Counted from the first letter of the stretch, positions 50,356-59,878 are shown. The stretch is DNA of 64,000 nt from Kutzneria kofuensis (GCF_014203355.1 NZ_JACHIR010000001.1:6326038-6390037), one strand, 5' to 3'. The notes: generated by a model from the letters alone, not told the origin. Numbers and translations: made by a program.

Positions 50356-53300
50356 TCAGCCCTCACCCGACCTTCGCGCTTTCGCCCGTGGCACGCGGTG
50401 CCTGGCCACGCCGACCACCACCGGCTGAACGGTCCATAATGGACCTTCGAGTTCCTGTCGGCCGATGTCGACCGGATCGGCGTCGTCGTCGCCTCTCCGT
50501 CGCGTCGGCGCGCCCTCGTAGCGCAGGCCCGGCAGCAGGTGTTCGTGCTTCATGATCACGCTGTGTGGCGCGACCGTGGTGTGCTCGCCGACCACGGCGC
50601 CGTACAGCGGGACCGTGGCGTCGCCGAGCGTCGAGTGCGCGCCCACCTTGACGTGACCGATCTTGAGCACCCGGTCCTCGAAGGTGTGCGCCTGGAACAT
50701 CGCGTTGACGGTTGCGCCGTCACCGAACTCCAGCATGTCCGGGTCGACGATCTGGGCGAAACCCTCGCCCAGCGCCACCCGTTTGCCGATCTTCACGCCG
50801 ATCCAGCGCAGGTAGATCGGCAGCAGCAGCGTGCCCTCCAGCGCCGACAGCGGCTTGCCGGCGATGAAACCCCAGGCCACGTAGAGGAAGTCCCAGCGGC
50901 TGCACCAACACGACCACAGTGGGTGGATGCCTTCCTTCACGCGGCCCAGCAGTCCCCACTTCATCGCGAGCACGGTCAGGCACAGGAACGCGCCGGTGAG
51001 CAAGCTCGTCGTGGGGACCCCGAGCAGCAGAAAGGCCGGTGGGTCGAGGAAACTGGCGGCTTTGGTGATGCCGTACGTCCACAGGGAGACCGCGGCCAGC
51101 GGCACCAGTGGCAGCGTGAACCGGAGCCACTCCCAGAAGTTCCGGTCGATCACGCGGATCAGGGACGGCTCGTGCGTCAGTGACCGGTCGACGCTGACGA
51201 TCTCCCGCTGCGGCAGCTCGAACGGCGGATGCCCGAACCAGGACGTCCCGGGCCGCACCAGCCGGTCGTCGGCGACCGTGGAGATGCCGATCAGGATGTC
51301 CGGCGGCAGGTGCTGGCCGGTGGCGATCACCGCATGGTTGCCGAGGAAGGTGTTGGCGCCCAACTCGACCTCGTCGAGCACGACTATGCCGCGCTGCACC
51401 CGTGGCCCGCAGAGGTAGATGCCGTCGGCGAAGAACGTGTCGGGACCGATGGTGACCAGTTCCGGCACCACGTCGATGATCGTGCTGATCTCGCAGCCGG
51501 AACCCACCCTCATGCCGGCGGCACGCAGCCAGACCGGCCAGAAGATGCCGCCGGACAGCCACTTCCCGGCCGAGTCGACCAGGCCCGTCTTCAACCACAC
51601 CCGGATGTAGTCGACGCTGTACCGGCTGATCACGCCGGGAAGGATCGGCCCGAGGGCGCGGGAGACGATGGCCTCCAGGGCGACCTCGTACACCAGTGCG
51701 AGGCAGGCGCAGACGCCGAGCATCGCCAGCAGCGCGAGGTGATCCAGGGGATTGGCCAGCGCCGCAAGGAGGGTGTCATACGTCAGGTCCAGCTCGGACA
51801 CCACGAAGGCGGCGATCAGCGCATACGGCAACGCCAGCACGAGTCCGAGCAGGGTACGGCTGAGGATCATCGCCAGCCCGTGCGCCTTCGGTGAGAGCGT
51901 CGGGGCGGTTCTGGTCGGTTCGGGCGGGTCTTCGGCTCGGCCGGCCGGCTTGGCCGGCGCGCCGTCCCATCGCTCGCCGTCAGGAACGGTGCTCCCGGTC
52001 GGCAGATGGGACAAGGCGGACAGCCAGGCGTTGCGGCCGACGCGGGCGTGCGGGCCGACGCCGGCCCGGATGTCGATCGTCGCGCCGCTGTCGATCGTCA
52101 CCGGGCCGAGCACGACCTGGCCCTGTTCGAGGTGCACCAGGCCGAGCGAGGCGTCCTGGCTGACAGTGACGTCGTCGCCGATGTCCAACAGGTCCCAACC
52201 GCCCTGCTGGAGATTGACGCCGCGATGGATGTGCACGCGCTCGCCGATCCTCGCGCCGAGCTTGCGCAGCACGATCGACGTGTACTCGGTGCCGGCGATC
52301 GTGCCCCACGGGATGAACCGCATGAACTGCCGGACGATCCAGATCCTGACGTGGAACGGACTCCACACCGGCGTGCGCACCGCGGTGTACTTCCCGATGA
52401 GCAACCGCTTGGCCCGGACGGCGATCTCGATGGACAGCGGCGTGATCGCCAGCCGCAGCAGGCCGAGGATCACCGGGGTGAGGAAGATCAGCCCGGTCAG
52501 CCCGATGCGTTCGGACAGCCAAGGGATCACCCAGAACACGCTCAGATAGGCGACGATCGACCCGACCGCGAGTTCCAGCGCGAGCCACAGCGCCTGCGCG
52601 ACCGTCGCGCCGATCACGTCGACGGTGTGCCGTTCTCGCTGGCTGCCGGTGGATTCCGTGTCCGGCACGGCCCGTTCGAGCAACGCGCCGATCGTGCGCG
52701 TCTCGTAGAGGTCCCGGACGGTGATCGACGCGGTCGCGGGGTTCGTGCGCAGCTTGGTGATCAGCATCGCGCCGTTGAGGGAGCTGCCGCCGAGATCGGT
52801 GAAGAAGTCGTCGGTGGGGCCGGGAAGTTCGGGTAGTTGCAGCACGGCCTGCACGGATTCCGAGATGAACAGGGCGACCGGATCCGTCGGGGTGGGCTGT
52901 GCGGTGTGCTTGCGGGCGCGATGCGTGGTCAGCACGGGAAGCTCGGTGCGGCGCAGCTTTCCGCCCGCGGTGCGGGGGAGCTCGTCGATGATGCCGAAGG
53001 CGCCCGGCATCATGTAGGTCGGAAGGGCCTTGCGCAGCTCGGCCTTGAGCGCCTCGACGTGTGGCGGCTTGCGTGGATCGGTCGGAACGACGTGCGCGGC
53101 AAGCATTTCCGTCGCGCCTTCGCCCTGTACCCGGCAGGCGGCCTCGCGGATTCCGGGGCAGCGGGCGAGAACGGCCTCGATCGCCTCCAGCTCGATGCGA
53201 TAGCCCCGCAGCTTCACCTGCGAGTCGATTCTGCCGTGGTAGAAGAAGGTTCCGTCCGGTTCGGCGTGCACGAGGTCGCCCGTCCGGTAGATCCGGCCGA

Positions 53301-54435
53301 GCTTCGGGTGGTCGACGAACTTCGCCTTCGTCAGCTCCGGCTGGTTCAGATACCCCAGCGCCAGCCCGGCGCCGCCCATGCACAGCTCGCCCTTCTCGCC
53401 CGGGGCAACGGGTTCGAGGTTGTCGTCGAGCGCGTACGCCTGCATGCCCGGCACCGGCTTGCCGATCGCCACCGGCTCGCCGGGCACGATGTCCTGGCGC
53501 ATGCACGTGACCGTGCACTCGGTCGGGCCGTAGCCGTTGACCATCCGGCGTCCGAGCGACCAGCGTTCCGCGACGTCGTCCGGCAGTGCCTCGCCGCCGA
53601 CGTACAACAACCGTAGGTGCAACAGTTCCGTACGCGGATCGTCGCAGCCGGTGGCACGCAACAGGGTCGGCGGCGGGCAGAGCACGGTGATGCGCTCATT
53701 CCGTAGCCAGGGCACCAGATCCGGCCCGAGCCGCGCGGTCTCGTCATCCATCGACACGACGGTGGCGCCCGTCGCCAGCGCCATCCAGATCTCCTCGACC
53801 GAGGAGTCGTAGGCGGGCGAAGACCCCTGTGCGACACGGTCTCCGGGGCCGAGGTCGAACTCCGTCATGTCGCCGCCGACCAGGTTCGCGGCGCCCCGGT
53901 GCGGGATCATCACACCCTTCGGCCGGCCGGTGCTGCCGGAGGTGTAGATGATGTACGCGACGTCGTCCGGGCCGGGCGGGTCGGGCAGTGGCAGCGCCGG
54001 CGTGGTCAGCGGCAGGTCGACGCGGATGATCGGCCCCGGGTAGCCGATCCGGGCCGCCCGCTCCGCGCCGGGGGCGTCGGTCAGCAGCGCCCTCGCCTTG
54101 GAATCGCCGAGGATGTGCGTGACCTGGTCGTCCGGGAACGCCGGGTCGACGCACACGTACGCGGCGGCGGAGCGCAGCACCGCCAGCTGCGCCACGTACA
54201 GGCGCGGCGTGGTGCGTCCCAGCATGATCGCGGCGACCGCGCCGCGGCCGACGGCCAGATTCACCACGCCGGCCAGCAACTCCGACTCGTGCTTGAGCTC
54301 GGCGTACGTCAGCGTGTCGCGGCCCGGACGGTTCGCCGCGGGCGGCACGTCCACCGCGACCGCGTCCGGCCAGCGCACCGCGGCCTGCGCGAAGAACTCG
54401 TGCAGGACCCGTGGCCGCTCAGCGGTGGACGACAT
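50356..54435 (-). CDS. Pls/PosA-family non-ribosomal peptide synthetase (poly-basic-amino-acid synthetase-like)
   Basis: 1,359 residues. An adenylation domain (about 15-500; TSGSTGRPKG at 165, YRTGDLV, KLRGYRIELEAIE) precedes a carrier protein with LGGSSL (Ser about 552). Then come three groups of membrane helices alternating with three left-handed beta-helix blocks (about 725-810, 975-1065 and 1215-1305). This is the layout of TIGR02353 proteins such as epsilon-poly-lysine synthetase Pls; there is no condensation or thioesterase domain of the usual type. My reading of the pocket is D-S-E-C-L-V-G-V-T-K; Glu at the third position suits a basic amino acid. The ATG lies inside the upstream SET gene (17-base overlap). 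Confidence 0.9.
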   Translation of the reverse strand: MSSTAERPRVLHEFFAQAAVRWPDAVAVDVPPAANRPGRDTLTYAELKHESELLAGVVNLAVGRGAVAAIMLGRTTPRLYVAQLAVLRSAAAYVCVDPAFPDDQVTHILGDSKARALLTDAPGAERAARIGYPGPIIRVDLPLTTPALPLPDPPGPDDVAYIIYTSGSTGRPKGVMIPHRGAANLVGGDMTEFDLGPGDRVAQGSSPAYDSSVEEIWMALATGATVVSMDDETARLGPDLVPWLRNERITVLCPPPTLLRATGCDDPRTELLHLRLLYVGGEALPDDVAERWSLGRRMVNGYGPTECTVTCMRQDIVPGEPVAIGKPVPGMQAYALDDNLEPVAPGEKGELCMGGAGLALGYLNQPELTKAKFVDHPKLGRIYRTGDLVHAEPDGTFFYHGRIDSQVKLRGYRIELEAIEAVLARCPGIREAACRVQGEGATEMLAAHVVPTDPRKPPHVEALKAELRKALPTYMMPGAFGIIDELPRTAGGKLRRTELPVLTTHRARKHTAQPTPTDPVALFISESVQAVLQLPELPGPTDDFFTDLGGSSLNGAMLITKLRTNPATASITVRDLYETRTIGALLERAVPDTESTGSQRERHTVDVIGATVAQALWLALELAVGSIVAYLSVFWVIPWLSERIGLTGLIFLTPVILGLLRLAITPLSIEIAVRAKRLLIGKYTAVRTPVWSPFHVRIWIVRQFMRFIPWGTIAGTEYTSIVLRKLGARIGERVHIHRGVNLQQGGWDLLDIGDDVTVSQDASLGLVHLEQGQVVLGPVTIDSGATIDIRAGVGPHARVGRNAWLSALSHLPTGSTVPDGERWDGAPAKPAGRAEDPPEPTRTAPTLSPKAHGLAMILSRTLLGLVLALPYALIAAFVVSELDLTYDTLLAALANPLDHLALLAMLGVCACLALVYEVALEAIVSRALGPILPGVISRYSVDYIRVWLKTGLVDSAGKWLSGGIFWPVWLRAAGMRVGSGCEISTIIDVVPELVTIGPDTFFADGIYLCGPRVQRGIVVLDEVELGANTFLGNHAVIATGQHLPPDILIGISTVADDRLVRPGTSWFGHPPFELPQREIVSVDRSLTHEPSLIRVIDRNFWEWLRFTLPLVPLAAVSLWTYGITKAASFLDPPAFLLLGVPTTSLLTGAFLCLTVLAMKWGLLGRVKEGIHPLWSCWCSRWDFLYVAWGFIAGKPLSALEGTLLLPIYLRWIGVKIGKRVALGEGFAQIVDPDMLEFGDGATVNAMFQAHTFEDRVLKIGHVKVGAHSTLGDATVPLYGAVVGEHTTVAPHSVIMKHEHLLPGLRYEGAPTRRRGDDDADPVDIGRQELEGPLWTVQPVVVGVARHRVPRAKARRSGEG

Positions 54436-54901
54436 TGAGCATGGCCAGCAGGTGGTCGGCGAGCATCGGGCGCAGCAGCTCACGCTCGTCGTCGGTGCGG
54501 AACTTGAAGCCCTGGATCCGGCCGAAACACGTCGCGTCACCGCAGCGGCAGTCGAACGGCTCGGCCATCTCGAACTCGGTGCTCTCGTAGTGGAACGTGA
54601 TCTCCTGCCACGGCTCGATCGGCCGCAGCGCGAAGAACGCCCGGCCGCGGAGCTGGGCGTTCGGCGCGCAGCTGTGGTTGGTGAACCGCCAGAAGAAGCG
54701 GTCCATCAATTCCTCGGGCGCGTGGCCGCCGGGCAGGTCGAGATGGATTCCGGCGCCGACCTGGACCGAATAGCGGGTCGGTTCCTCGGTGATCTGGCCG
54801 TCCACCCCGAAAAGTCGGCTGCCGGCCGGGAAATCGCGTTGCGCGACGAGTTTGAATTCGCCGCTCGTGCGCACCACCGCGAATCCGTCCGTGGTTGTCA
54901 T
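54419..54901 (-). CDS. SET-domain protein-lysine methyltransferase-like protein
   Basis: 160 residues, a compact SET domain. NHSCAPN (75-81) and EITFHYES form the S-adenosylmethionine site and pseudoknot, and a post-SET zinc motif DCRCGDATCFG lies at about 115-126. SET enzymes N-methylate lysine side chains. ATG 54901 or the adjacent GTG 54904 follows GGGAGGA. Its last codons overlap the start of the Pls-like synthetase, so the pair is translationally coupled. I infer that it methylates the synthetase, its product or a bound aminoacyl group; a protein target is also possible. Confidence 0.88.
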   Translation of the reverse strand: MTTTDGFAVVRTSGEFKLVAQRDFPAGSRLFGVDGQITEEPTRYSVQVGAGIHLDLPGGHAPEELMDRFFWRFTNHSCAPNAQLRGRAFFALRPIEPWQEITFHYESTEFEMAEPFDCRCGDATCFGRIQGFKFRTDDERELLRPMLADHLLAMLNVVHR

Positions 54902-55006
54902 CACCGGGTCCTCCCTGCTCGTTTCCGGTGATGACTACGTGTCGGCTCGCCCCGTCGGTTCACCGGTGAGCAGGGGTTACATTCGGAAAAGTCGGACGTT
55001 GATTGA

Positions 55007-56416
55007 CTATCCGGCCGGTATGCCGACCGCCGCGGCCGCGTCGGCCAGCCGGCGCACGCCGTCGATCAGCACCTCGGGCGGCGCGCCGGCGAAGGTGAGC
55101 CGCAGGTGTGGCGCCGGCGGGTCGGCCGCGTACCAGCCGCGGCCGGGGGAGACGACCACGCCGTGCGCCGCGGCGGCGGAGGTGAGCGCGAGGTCGTCGA
55201 CGCCGTCCGGCAGTCGGACCCATGCCTGCATGCCGCCGGTCGGGATCGTCACCGGGCGGAGTTGGGGGAGTTCGGTGGCCAACGCCGAGAGCAGCGCGTC
55301 TCGGCGGGCCTTGAGTGCCGGTCGGAGCGACTTGAGGTGGCGCTGCCAGGCTGGCGATGACAGGAATTCCAGCGCTGCCAGCTGGAGCGGGCCGGCGACG
55401 AAGAAGTCGTCGAGGACGCGGGCCGTGCGCAATCTAGCGCCGGCAGCACCCCTAGCGCCGATGGCGGCGACGCGTAGCCCCGGAGCGGCGGTTTTCGTCA
55501 GCGAGCGCAGGTAGATGACGTGGCCGTGGACGTCGTCGGCCGCCAGCGGTGGCGGTGGCGCGCCGTCGATGACCAGGTCGCGGGCGAAATCGTCCTCGAT
55601 GAGGAACGCCCCGTGCTCCGCTAGCACCGCTAGCACTTCCAGCCGCCGCTCGCGGGACAGCACCGCCCCGTGCGGATTGGCGTAGAGCGGCTGGCAGTAG
55701 AAGACCTTGGCACCCGTGTGGGCGAAGGCCGCCGCCAGCAGATCCGGCCGGACGCCGTCGGCATCGGCCGGCACCGCGACCACGCGCAGGCCCCCGCTGC
55801 GGGCTGTCGCGATCGCCCCGAGATACGTCGGCGCTTCGACGAGGAGCGTGTCGCCCGGCGCCGTCAGTGCCCGGAACGCCGTGGACAACGCCGCTTGGCC
55901 GCCCGGGCACACCACCATGTCGCCCGCCCGGAACGCGCCACCCGCCTGCCGGGCGAACCACGCCCGGAGCTCCTCCCGCCCTTCGACCGGCCCTCGCGCC
56001 CAGGCCTCCGGCCGTCGGGACGCCCGGCCGAGCGCCGCGCCGAGGGCTGCCACCGGCTGCAGCTCCGGGTCCAGGTAGCCGCCCGACATCGGCACCATCT
56101 CCGGGCCCGGCATCGCCAGCAGATCGGGCAGCGACTCGTCCCCCGGCGGCTTCGCCCCGAGCGCCACCGACTGCCACTCCAGATCCGGCACCTCCGGCGC
56201 CGGCTGCCTCGTCGCCGCGTACGCCCCCTTGCTGGCGCGGACCTCGATGACCCCTTCCGCCGTCAGGCGGCGCATCGCGTGCTGCACCGTCACCGGCGAG
56301 ACCCGCAGCTCGGCCATGATCGTCCGCACCGACGGCAGCCGTCCGCCCGGTCCCGCCGTGTGGGCCGCCGCGCGAAGCAGTCGGATAACACCTTGCTCTG
56401 CGTTATCCTCATTCAT
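55007..56416 (-). CDS. MocR-type regulator (GntR helix-turn-helix fused to aminotransferase)
   Basis: 469 residues. A GntR winged helix (about 5-70, LPSVRTIMAELRVSPVTVQH) is fused to a class I aminotransferase fold (about 110-465) with the pyridoxal phosphate lysine in SLTKTAAPGLR. MocR proteins sense amines or vitamin B6 compounds. The ATG (56416-56414) shares CATG with the start of the divergent DMT exporter, its likely target. The gene holds two CTAGC-rich patches with rare codons (55433-55460 and 55621-55633). Confidence 0.92.
   Translation of the reverse strand: MNEDNAEQGVIRLLRAAAHTAGPGGRLPSVRTIMAELRVSPVTVQHAMRRLTAEGVIEVRASKGAYAATRQPAPEVPDLEWQSVALGAKPPGDESLPDLLAMPGPEMVPMSGGYLDPELQPVAALGAALGRASRRPEAWARGPVEGREELRAWFARQAGGAFRAGDMVVCPGGQAALSTAFRALTAPGDTLLVEAPTYLGAIATARSGGLRVVAVPADADGVRPDLLAAAFAHTGAKVFYCQPLYANPHGAVLSRERRLEVLAVLAEHGAFLIEDDFARDLVIDGAPPPPLAADDVHGHVIYLRSLTKTAAPGLRVAAIGARGAAGARLRTARVLDDFFVAGPLQLAALEFLSSPAWQRHLKSLRPALKARRDALLSALATELPQLRPVTIPTGGMQAWVRLPDGVDDLALTSAAAAHGVVVSPGRGWYAADPPAPHLRLTFAGAPPEVLIDGVRRLADAAAAVGIPAG
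55433..55460. repeat. CTAGCG repeat pair in the MocR gene
   Basis: CTAGCGCCGG (from 55434) and CTAGCGCCGA (from 55452) form a variant of the CTAGC motif, giving the rare arginine codons AGG and AGA on the coding strand. Confidence 0.5.
55621..55633. repeat. CTAGC-N3-GCTAG motif inside the MocR gene
   Basis: CTAGC-acc-GCTAG encodes VLAVLAE with rare CTA codons. It has the same form as the TetR operators at 14486 and 14537. Confidence 0.6.
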
Positions 56417-56433
56417 GAGAGTCAAGGATAACG
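56401..56433. promoter_or_regulatory. Symmetric divergent promoter/operator with shared start codons
   Basis: CGTTATCCT (56401-56409) and AGGATAACG (56425-56433) form a perfect inverted repeat around the CATG (56414-56417) that provides both start codons. Each arm contains TATCCT, a TANNNT -10 for one direction, five to eight bases before its ATG. The repeat is also the likely MocR operator. Confidence 0.65.
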
Positions 56434-57437
56434 TTACTGCTCCCGGGCGGGTAACGTCCGGCATCCTGCTCGGGGCACTCGGCGTGTTGGCCTTCAGCTT
56501 TACCCTGCCCGTCACCAGGATCTCCGTCGCCGCCCTCGACCCCTGGTTCGTCGCATTCGGCCGCGCCGCGGTAGCCGGCGTCCTCGCGATCGGCTACCTC
56601 GCGTTATCCCGCCCACCGCGCCCGGTCACCGGTCAGCCCGCTGACGCCGAACAACGCGTGATGTCAGGCTCGTCTCCGACGGCCGCCCAGCCTGATGCTT
56701 GGACAGGTCAGGTCGCCGTCGATGCGGAGCGGGAGTTTCCCCGTGGCTCATGGCCCACCGCCGCCCAACTCCGTCGGCTCGTCGTGGTCGCGTGCGGCGT
56801 GGTCATCGGCTTTCCGCTGTTCACGTCCATCGCCTTGACCCAGGCGACGGCCGCGCACGGGGCGGTGGTGATCGCACTCTTGCCGGCGGCTACTGCGGTC
56901 TTCGCCGTCGTGCGAGGGGGCGAGCGTCCGTCGCCGAAGTTCTGGCTGGCGGCGGGGGCCGGCTTTGCGGCGGTGTTGGGGTTCGTCGCCGTCTCCGGCG
57001 GGATGGCCGGCGGCTTCAGGGCCGCCGACCTGTGGTTCCTCGCCGCGGTGGTGGTGTGTGCGCTGGGCTACGCCGAGGGCGGCGCCCTCGCCCGCGAGCT
57101 GGGTGGCGCGCGGACGATCTGCTGGGCGCTCGTCCTGGCGTTGCCGGTGACCATTCCCGTCGCCGTCGTGTCCGCGAACGGGCTCGGTGCCGCCGCGGGG
57201 CCCGCGTGGCTCGGCTTTGCTTACGTCGCCCTGGTTTCGCAGTTCCTCGGCTTCTTCGCCTGGTACGCGGGGTTGGCCCGCGGCGGCGTCGCCCGGATCG
57301 GCCAGATCCAGGCGGTGCAGCCGGTGCTGACGCTGGCGTGGTCGGTGGTGCTGCTGCACGAACACGTCGACGTCGTGACGGTGGTGGTCGCGGTCGTCGT
57401 ACTCGGGTGTGTGGTGTTGACCCAGCGCGCCCGGTGA
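56415..57437 (+). CDS. DMT-superfamily (EamA) transporter
   Basis: 340 residues with ten predicted membrane helices in two EamA repeats (SGILLGALGVLAFSFTLPVT, then WLGFAYVALVSQFLGFFAWY). A longer than usual loop (about 65-120) separates helices 2 and 3. Such carriers export amino acids or other metabolites. It shares its start CATG with the divergent MocR regulator and is its probable target. Its stop abuts the convergent citrate synthase stop in TGATCA. Confidence 0.88.
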   Translation: MRVKDNVTAPGRVTSGILLGALGVLAFSFTLPVTRISVAALDPWFVAFGRAAVAGVLAIGYLALSRPPRPVTGQPADAEQRVMSGSSPTAAQPDAWTGQVAVDAEREFPRGSWPTAAQLRRLVVVACGVVIGFPLFTSIALTQATAAHGAVVIALLPAATAVFAVVRGGERPSPKFWLAAGAGFAAVLGFVAVSGGMAGGFRAADLWFLAAVVVCALGYAEGGALARELGGARTICWALVLALPVTIPVAVVSANGLGAAAGPAWLGFAYVALVSQFLGFFAWYAGLARGGVARIGQIQAVQPVLTLAWSVVLLHEHVDVVTVVVAVVVLGCVVLTQRAR

Positions 57438-58586
57438 TCAGGCGGCCGGCACCGGCTGGGGCGCCGGCGGGCCGACATAGCGGGCGGCGGGGCGGATGAC
57501 CTTGCCGCCGCCCGCCTGCTCGAGGACGTTCGCGGACCAGCCGATCACCCGGCTGGCGGCGAACGTCGGCGTGAACATCGAACGCGGGATGCCGCACTGC
57601 TCCATCACGACGCCGGCGTAGAACTCGACGTTCGCGTACAGCTGCCGGCCGGGCTTCAGCTCGGCGAGGATCTCCACGATCCGGCGCTCGACGGTGACGG
57701 CGAACTCGGCCAGGTCCGGCGCGAAGCCCCTGGCGGCCAGGTCGAGCGCGATGTCGCGGAGCATGCGGGCGCGCGGGTCCTCGGTGCGGTATACGGCGTG
57801 GCCGAAGCCCATGATCCGGTCGTCGGCGGCGACCTTGCCGCGGGCCCAGGCGTCGATCTTCTCGGGCGAGCCGATCTCGTCGAGGCTGTCCAGCGCCCGG
57901 TCGGGGGCGCCGCCGTGCAGCGGGCCGACGAACGCCCCGATCGCGGCGGCGACCGCGGAGACGACGTCCGAGCCGGTGGACGCGACGACCCGGGCGGTGA
58001 ACGTGGACGCGTTGAAACCGTGGTCCACCGTCGAGACGAGATAGCTCTGGACGGCGGAGACCTGGTTTTCGTCGGGCATCTCGCCGGTGACGAGATAGAG
58101 CCAGTTCGCCGCCGCGGACAAGTCCGCACGAGGCTCCAGCGGCGGCAGGCCGGAGCGCAGCCGGTACAGCGCGGCGAGGATCGTCGGCGTCACGGCGCTG
58201 ACCAGCAATGCGTCGGCGCGGCGGCGCTCGGGCGTCGAATCCCAAACGGGCGGCAGGTCGCGGGCGGCGGCGATCAGCGACAACGCCGTCCGCAGTCCGG
58301 CCAGCGGGCTGAACTTCTCCCCGGCGCGCGCGATCGCCGGCAGCACCTCGCGGACCTCGTCGGGCAGCGGACGCAGAGCGGCGACCTTGTCGGCGAACTC
58401 GAGCCGTTCGACGGCGTCGGGCAGCCGGCCCTCGACGAACAGGAACCAGACGTCCTCCAGCGTCCGGGTCCTGGCCAGGTCGATCGCGGGGTAGCCGCGG
58501 TAGTGGTAGAAGCCCTCGGCGCCGCGCACGTCGCCGATTTCCGTGGTGGTGACCACGACGTCACGTAGACCAGCCGGTACATCCAT
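57438..58586 (-). CDS. Citrate synthase / 2-methylcitrate synthase-family enzyme
   Basis: 382 residues. The enzyme condenses an acyl-CoA with an oxoacid such as oxaloacetate. Catalytic histidines are in VGPLHGGAPD and MGFGHAVYR, and the aspartate region is NVEFYAGVVMEQ. ATG 58586 follows GGAGG. It diverges from an HTH-fused homologue and two CitE-like lyases. Whether it makes citrate, methylcitrate or another product cannot be told; its setting argues against the main citric-acid-cycle enzyme. Confidence 0.9.
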   Translation of the reverse strand: MDVPAGLRDVVVTTTEIGDVRGAEGFYHYRGYPAIDLARTRTLEDVWFLFVEGRLPDAVERLEFADKVAALRPLPDEVREVLPAIARAGEKFSPLAGLRTALSLIAAARDLPPVWDSTPERRRADALLVSAVTPTILAALYRLRSGLPPLEPRADLSAAANWLYLVTGEMPDENQVSAVQSYLVSTVDHGFNASTFTARVVASTGSDVVSAVAAAIGAFVGPLHGGAPDRALDSLDEIGSPEKIDAWARGKVAADDRIMGFGHAVYRTEDPRARMLRDIALDLAARGFAPDLAEFAVTVERRIVEILAELKPGRQLYANVEFYAGVVMEQCGIPRSMFTPTFAASRVIGWSANVLEQAGGGKVIRPAARYVGPPAPQPVPAA

Positions 58587-58626
58587 GACAACCTCCATCT
58601 CGACTGGTCAACTGTCGATTTGGCAA

Positions 58627-58656
58627 TCAACTATTGTCAATGTTGATACAGTCAAC
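58627..58656. promoter_or_regulatory. Cluster of TCAAC/GTTGA inverted repeats between the two citrate synthase genes
   Basis: TCAAC (58627-58631), GTTGA (58642-58646) and TCAAC (58652-58656) form two alternative inverted repeats, with further GTCAACTGTC nearby at about 58607. A regulator, perhaps the HTH-fused synthase itself, could bind here and control both directions. Confidence 0.5.
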
Positions 58657-58678
58657 ATGAACCGAGGAGTCGCAGGTC

Positions 58679-59872
58679 GTGGCGAGCGGGAGTGACGAGC
58701 GTTACCTGAGCACGGCCGATGTCGCCCGCCGGCTGGGCGTGAAGGCGACGACCGTCTACGCCTACGCCAGCCGCGGCATGCTGCGCAGCACCAAGCTGCC
58801 CGGTCGTCGCGGCAGCTTCTTCCGGCAGGACGAGGTCGACGAGTTCGTCGCGAACAGCCGTGACGCCCGTCAGGCGTCCGGCGCCGTCGAGCGGATCCGC
58901 ACCGAACTCACCCTGCTCGACGACGACATGCTCTTCTACCGCGGTCACAATGTCGCCGAACTCGCGCTGACCGTCAGCTTCGAGGCCGTCGCCGGACTGC
59001 TCTGGACCGGCGAACTCGACAAGACCCGCACGTTCCGGCGTTACGACAAGCTTGTCGACACCGTCCGCACGGCACTGGCCGCTCTGCCGGCGGAAACCGG
59101 GACGATCGACGCGATCAAGGTGGCCGTCGCGGTTCTCGGCGCCGTCGACCCGCTGCGGTTCGACCTGTCGACGCCGGCCGTCGTCCGCGTCGGGCAGAAG
59201 CTCATCGGCGTGCTGGTCGACGCCCTCCCCGGCGGCGCAGAAGGCGGTGCCGACGACGGGCTGCTGATCACCGAACGGCTCGCCGGCAAGCTCGGCGGCC
59301 GACCCGTCGACATCGGGCTGCTCAACATCGCCCTGGTGCTGCTGGCCGACCACGATCTCGCCGCGTCCACGGTCGCCGCCCGTGTCGCCGCCAGCGCCCG
59401 CGCCCACCCGTACGCCGTGGTTTCCGCCGGACTCGGCGCGGTCGACGGTCGGTACCACGGTGTGCAGAGCACACTCGCGTACAGATTCCTCAGCGAGGCG
59501 ATGGACAACCCGCTGCGGGCCATCGCCGAACGGCAGCGCGCCGGCGGCATCCCCGGTTTCGGGCACCGCGTCTACCGCGCCCATGACCCCCGCGCCGAGG
59601 TGTTGCTCGGCCTGCTGCGCGGCCATCCGGACGCCGCCGAAGTGATGGGCACGGTCGACGCCGTGATCATCGCCGCCGACTCGTTCCCCAACGTCGACCT
59701 GGCCCTGGCCGCCCTCATGCACGCCTACGACCTGCGTCCCGACGCCGGCGAGACGATCTTCGCGCTGGCCCGCACCGCCGGCTGGCTGGCGCACGCGATC
59801 GAGGAGTACCGCGAACCCGGACTGAGGTTTCGACCACTCGGCGTGTACACCGGCGACCGTCCGGAGCGATGA
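58679..59872 (+). CDS. Citrate synthase homologue with N-terminal helix-turn-helix
   Basis: 397 residues. A MerR/excisionase-type helix-turn-helix (about 8-58, YLSTADVARRLGVKATTVYA) is fused to a citrate synthase fold. GFGHRVYRAHDPRAEVLL keeps the second catalytic histidine motif, but the first reads DGRYHGVQS instead of LHGGA, so catalysis may be altered. The fusion suggests an enzyme that also binds DNA, or a regulator that senses a CoA metabolite. GTG 58679 follows GAGGAG. It leads an operon with two CitE-like genes. Confidence 0.87.
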   Translation: MASGSDERYLSTADVARRLGVKATTVYAYASRGMLRSTKLPGRRGSFFRQDEVDEFVANSRDARQASGAVERIRTELTLLDDDMLFYRGHNVAELALTVSFEAVAGLLWTGELDKTRTFRRYDKLVDTVRTALAALPAETGTIDAIKVAVAVLGAVDPLRFDLSTPAVVRVGQKLIGVLVDALPGGAEGGADDGLLITERLAGKLGGRPVDIGLLNIALVLLADHDLAASTVAARVAASARAHPYAVVSAGLGAVDGRYHGVQSTLAYRFLSEAMDNPLRAIAERQRAGGIPGFGHRVYRAHDPRAEVLLGLLRGHPDAAEVMGTVDAVIIAADSFPNVDLALAALMHAYDLRPDAGETIFALARTAGWLAHAIEEYREPGLRFRPLGVYTGDRPER

Positions 59873-59878
59873 TCGGCC

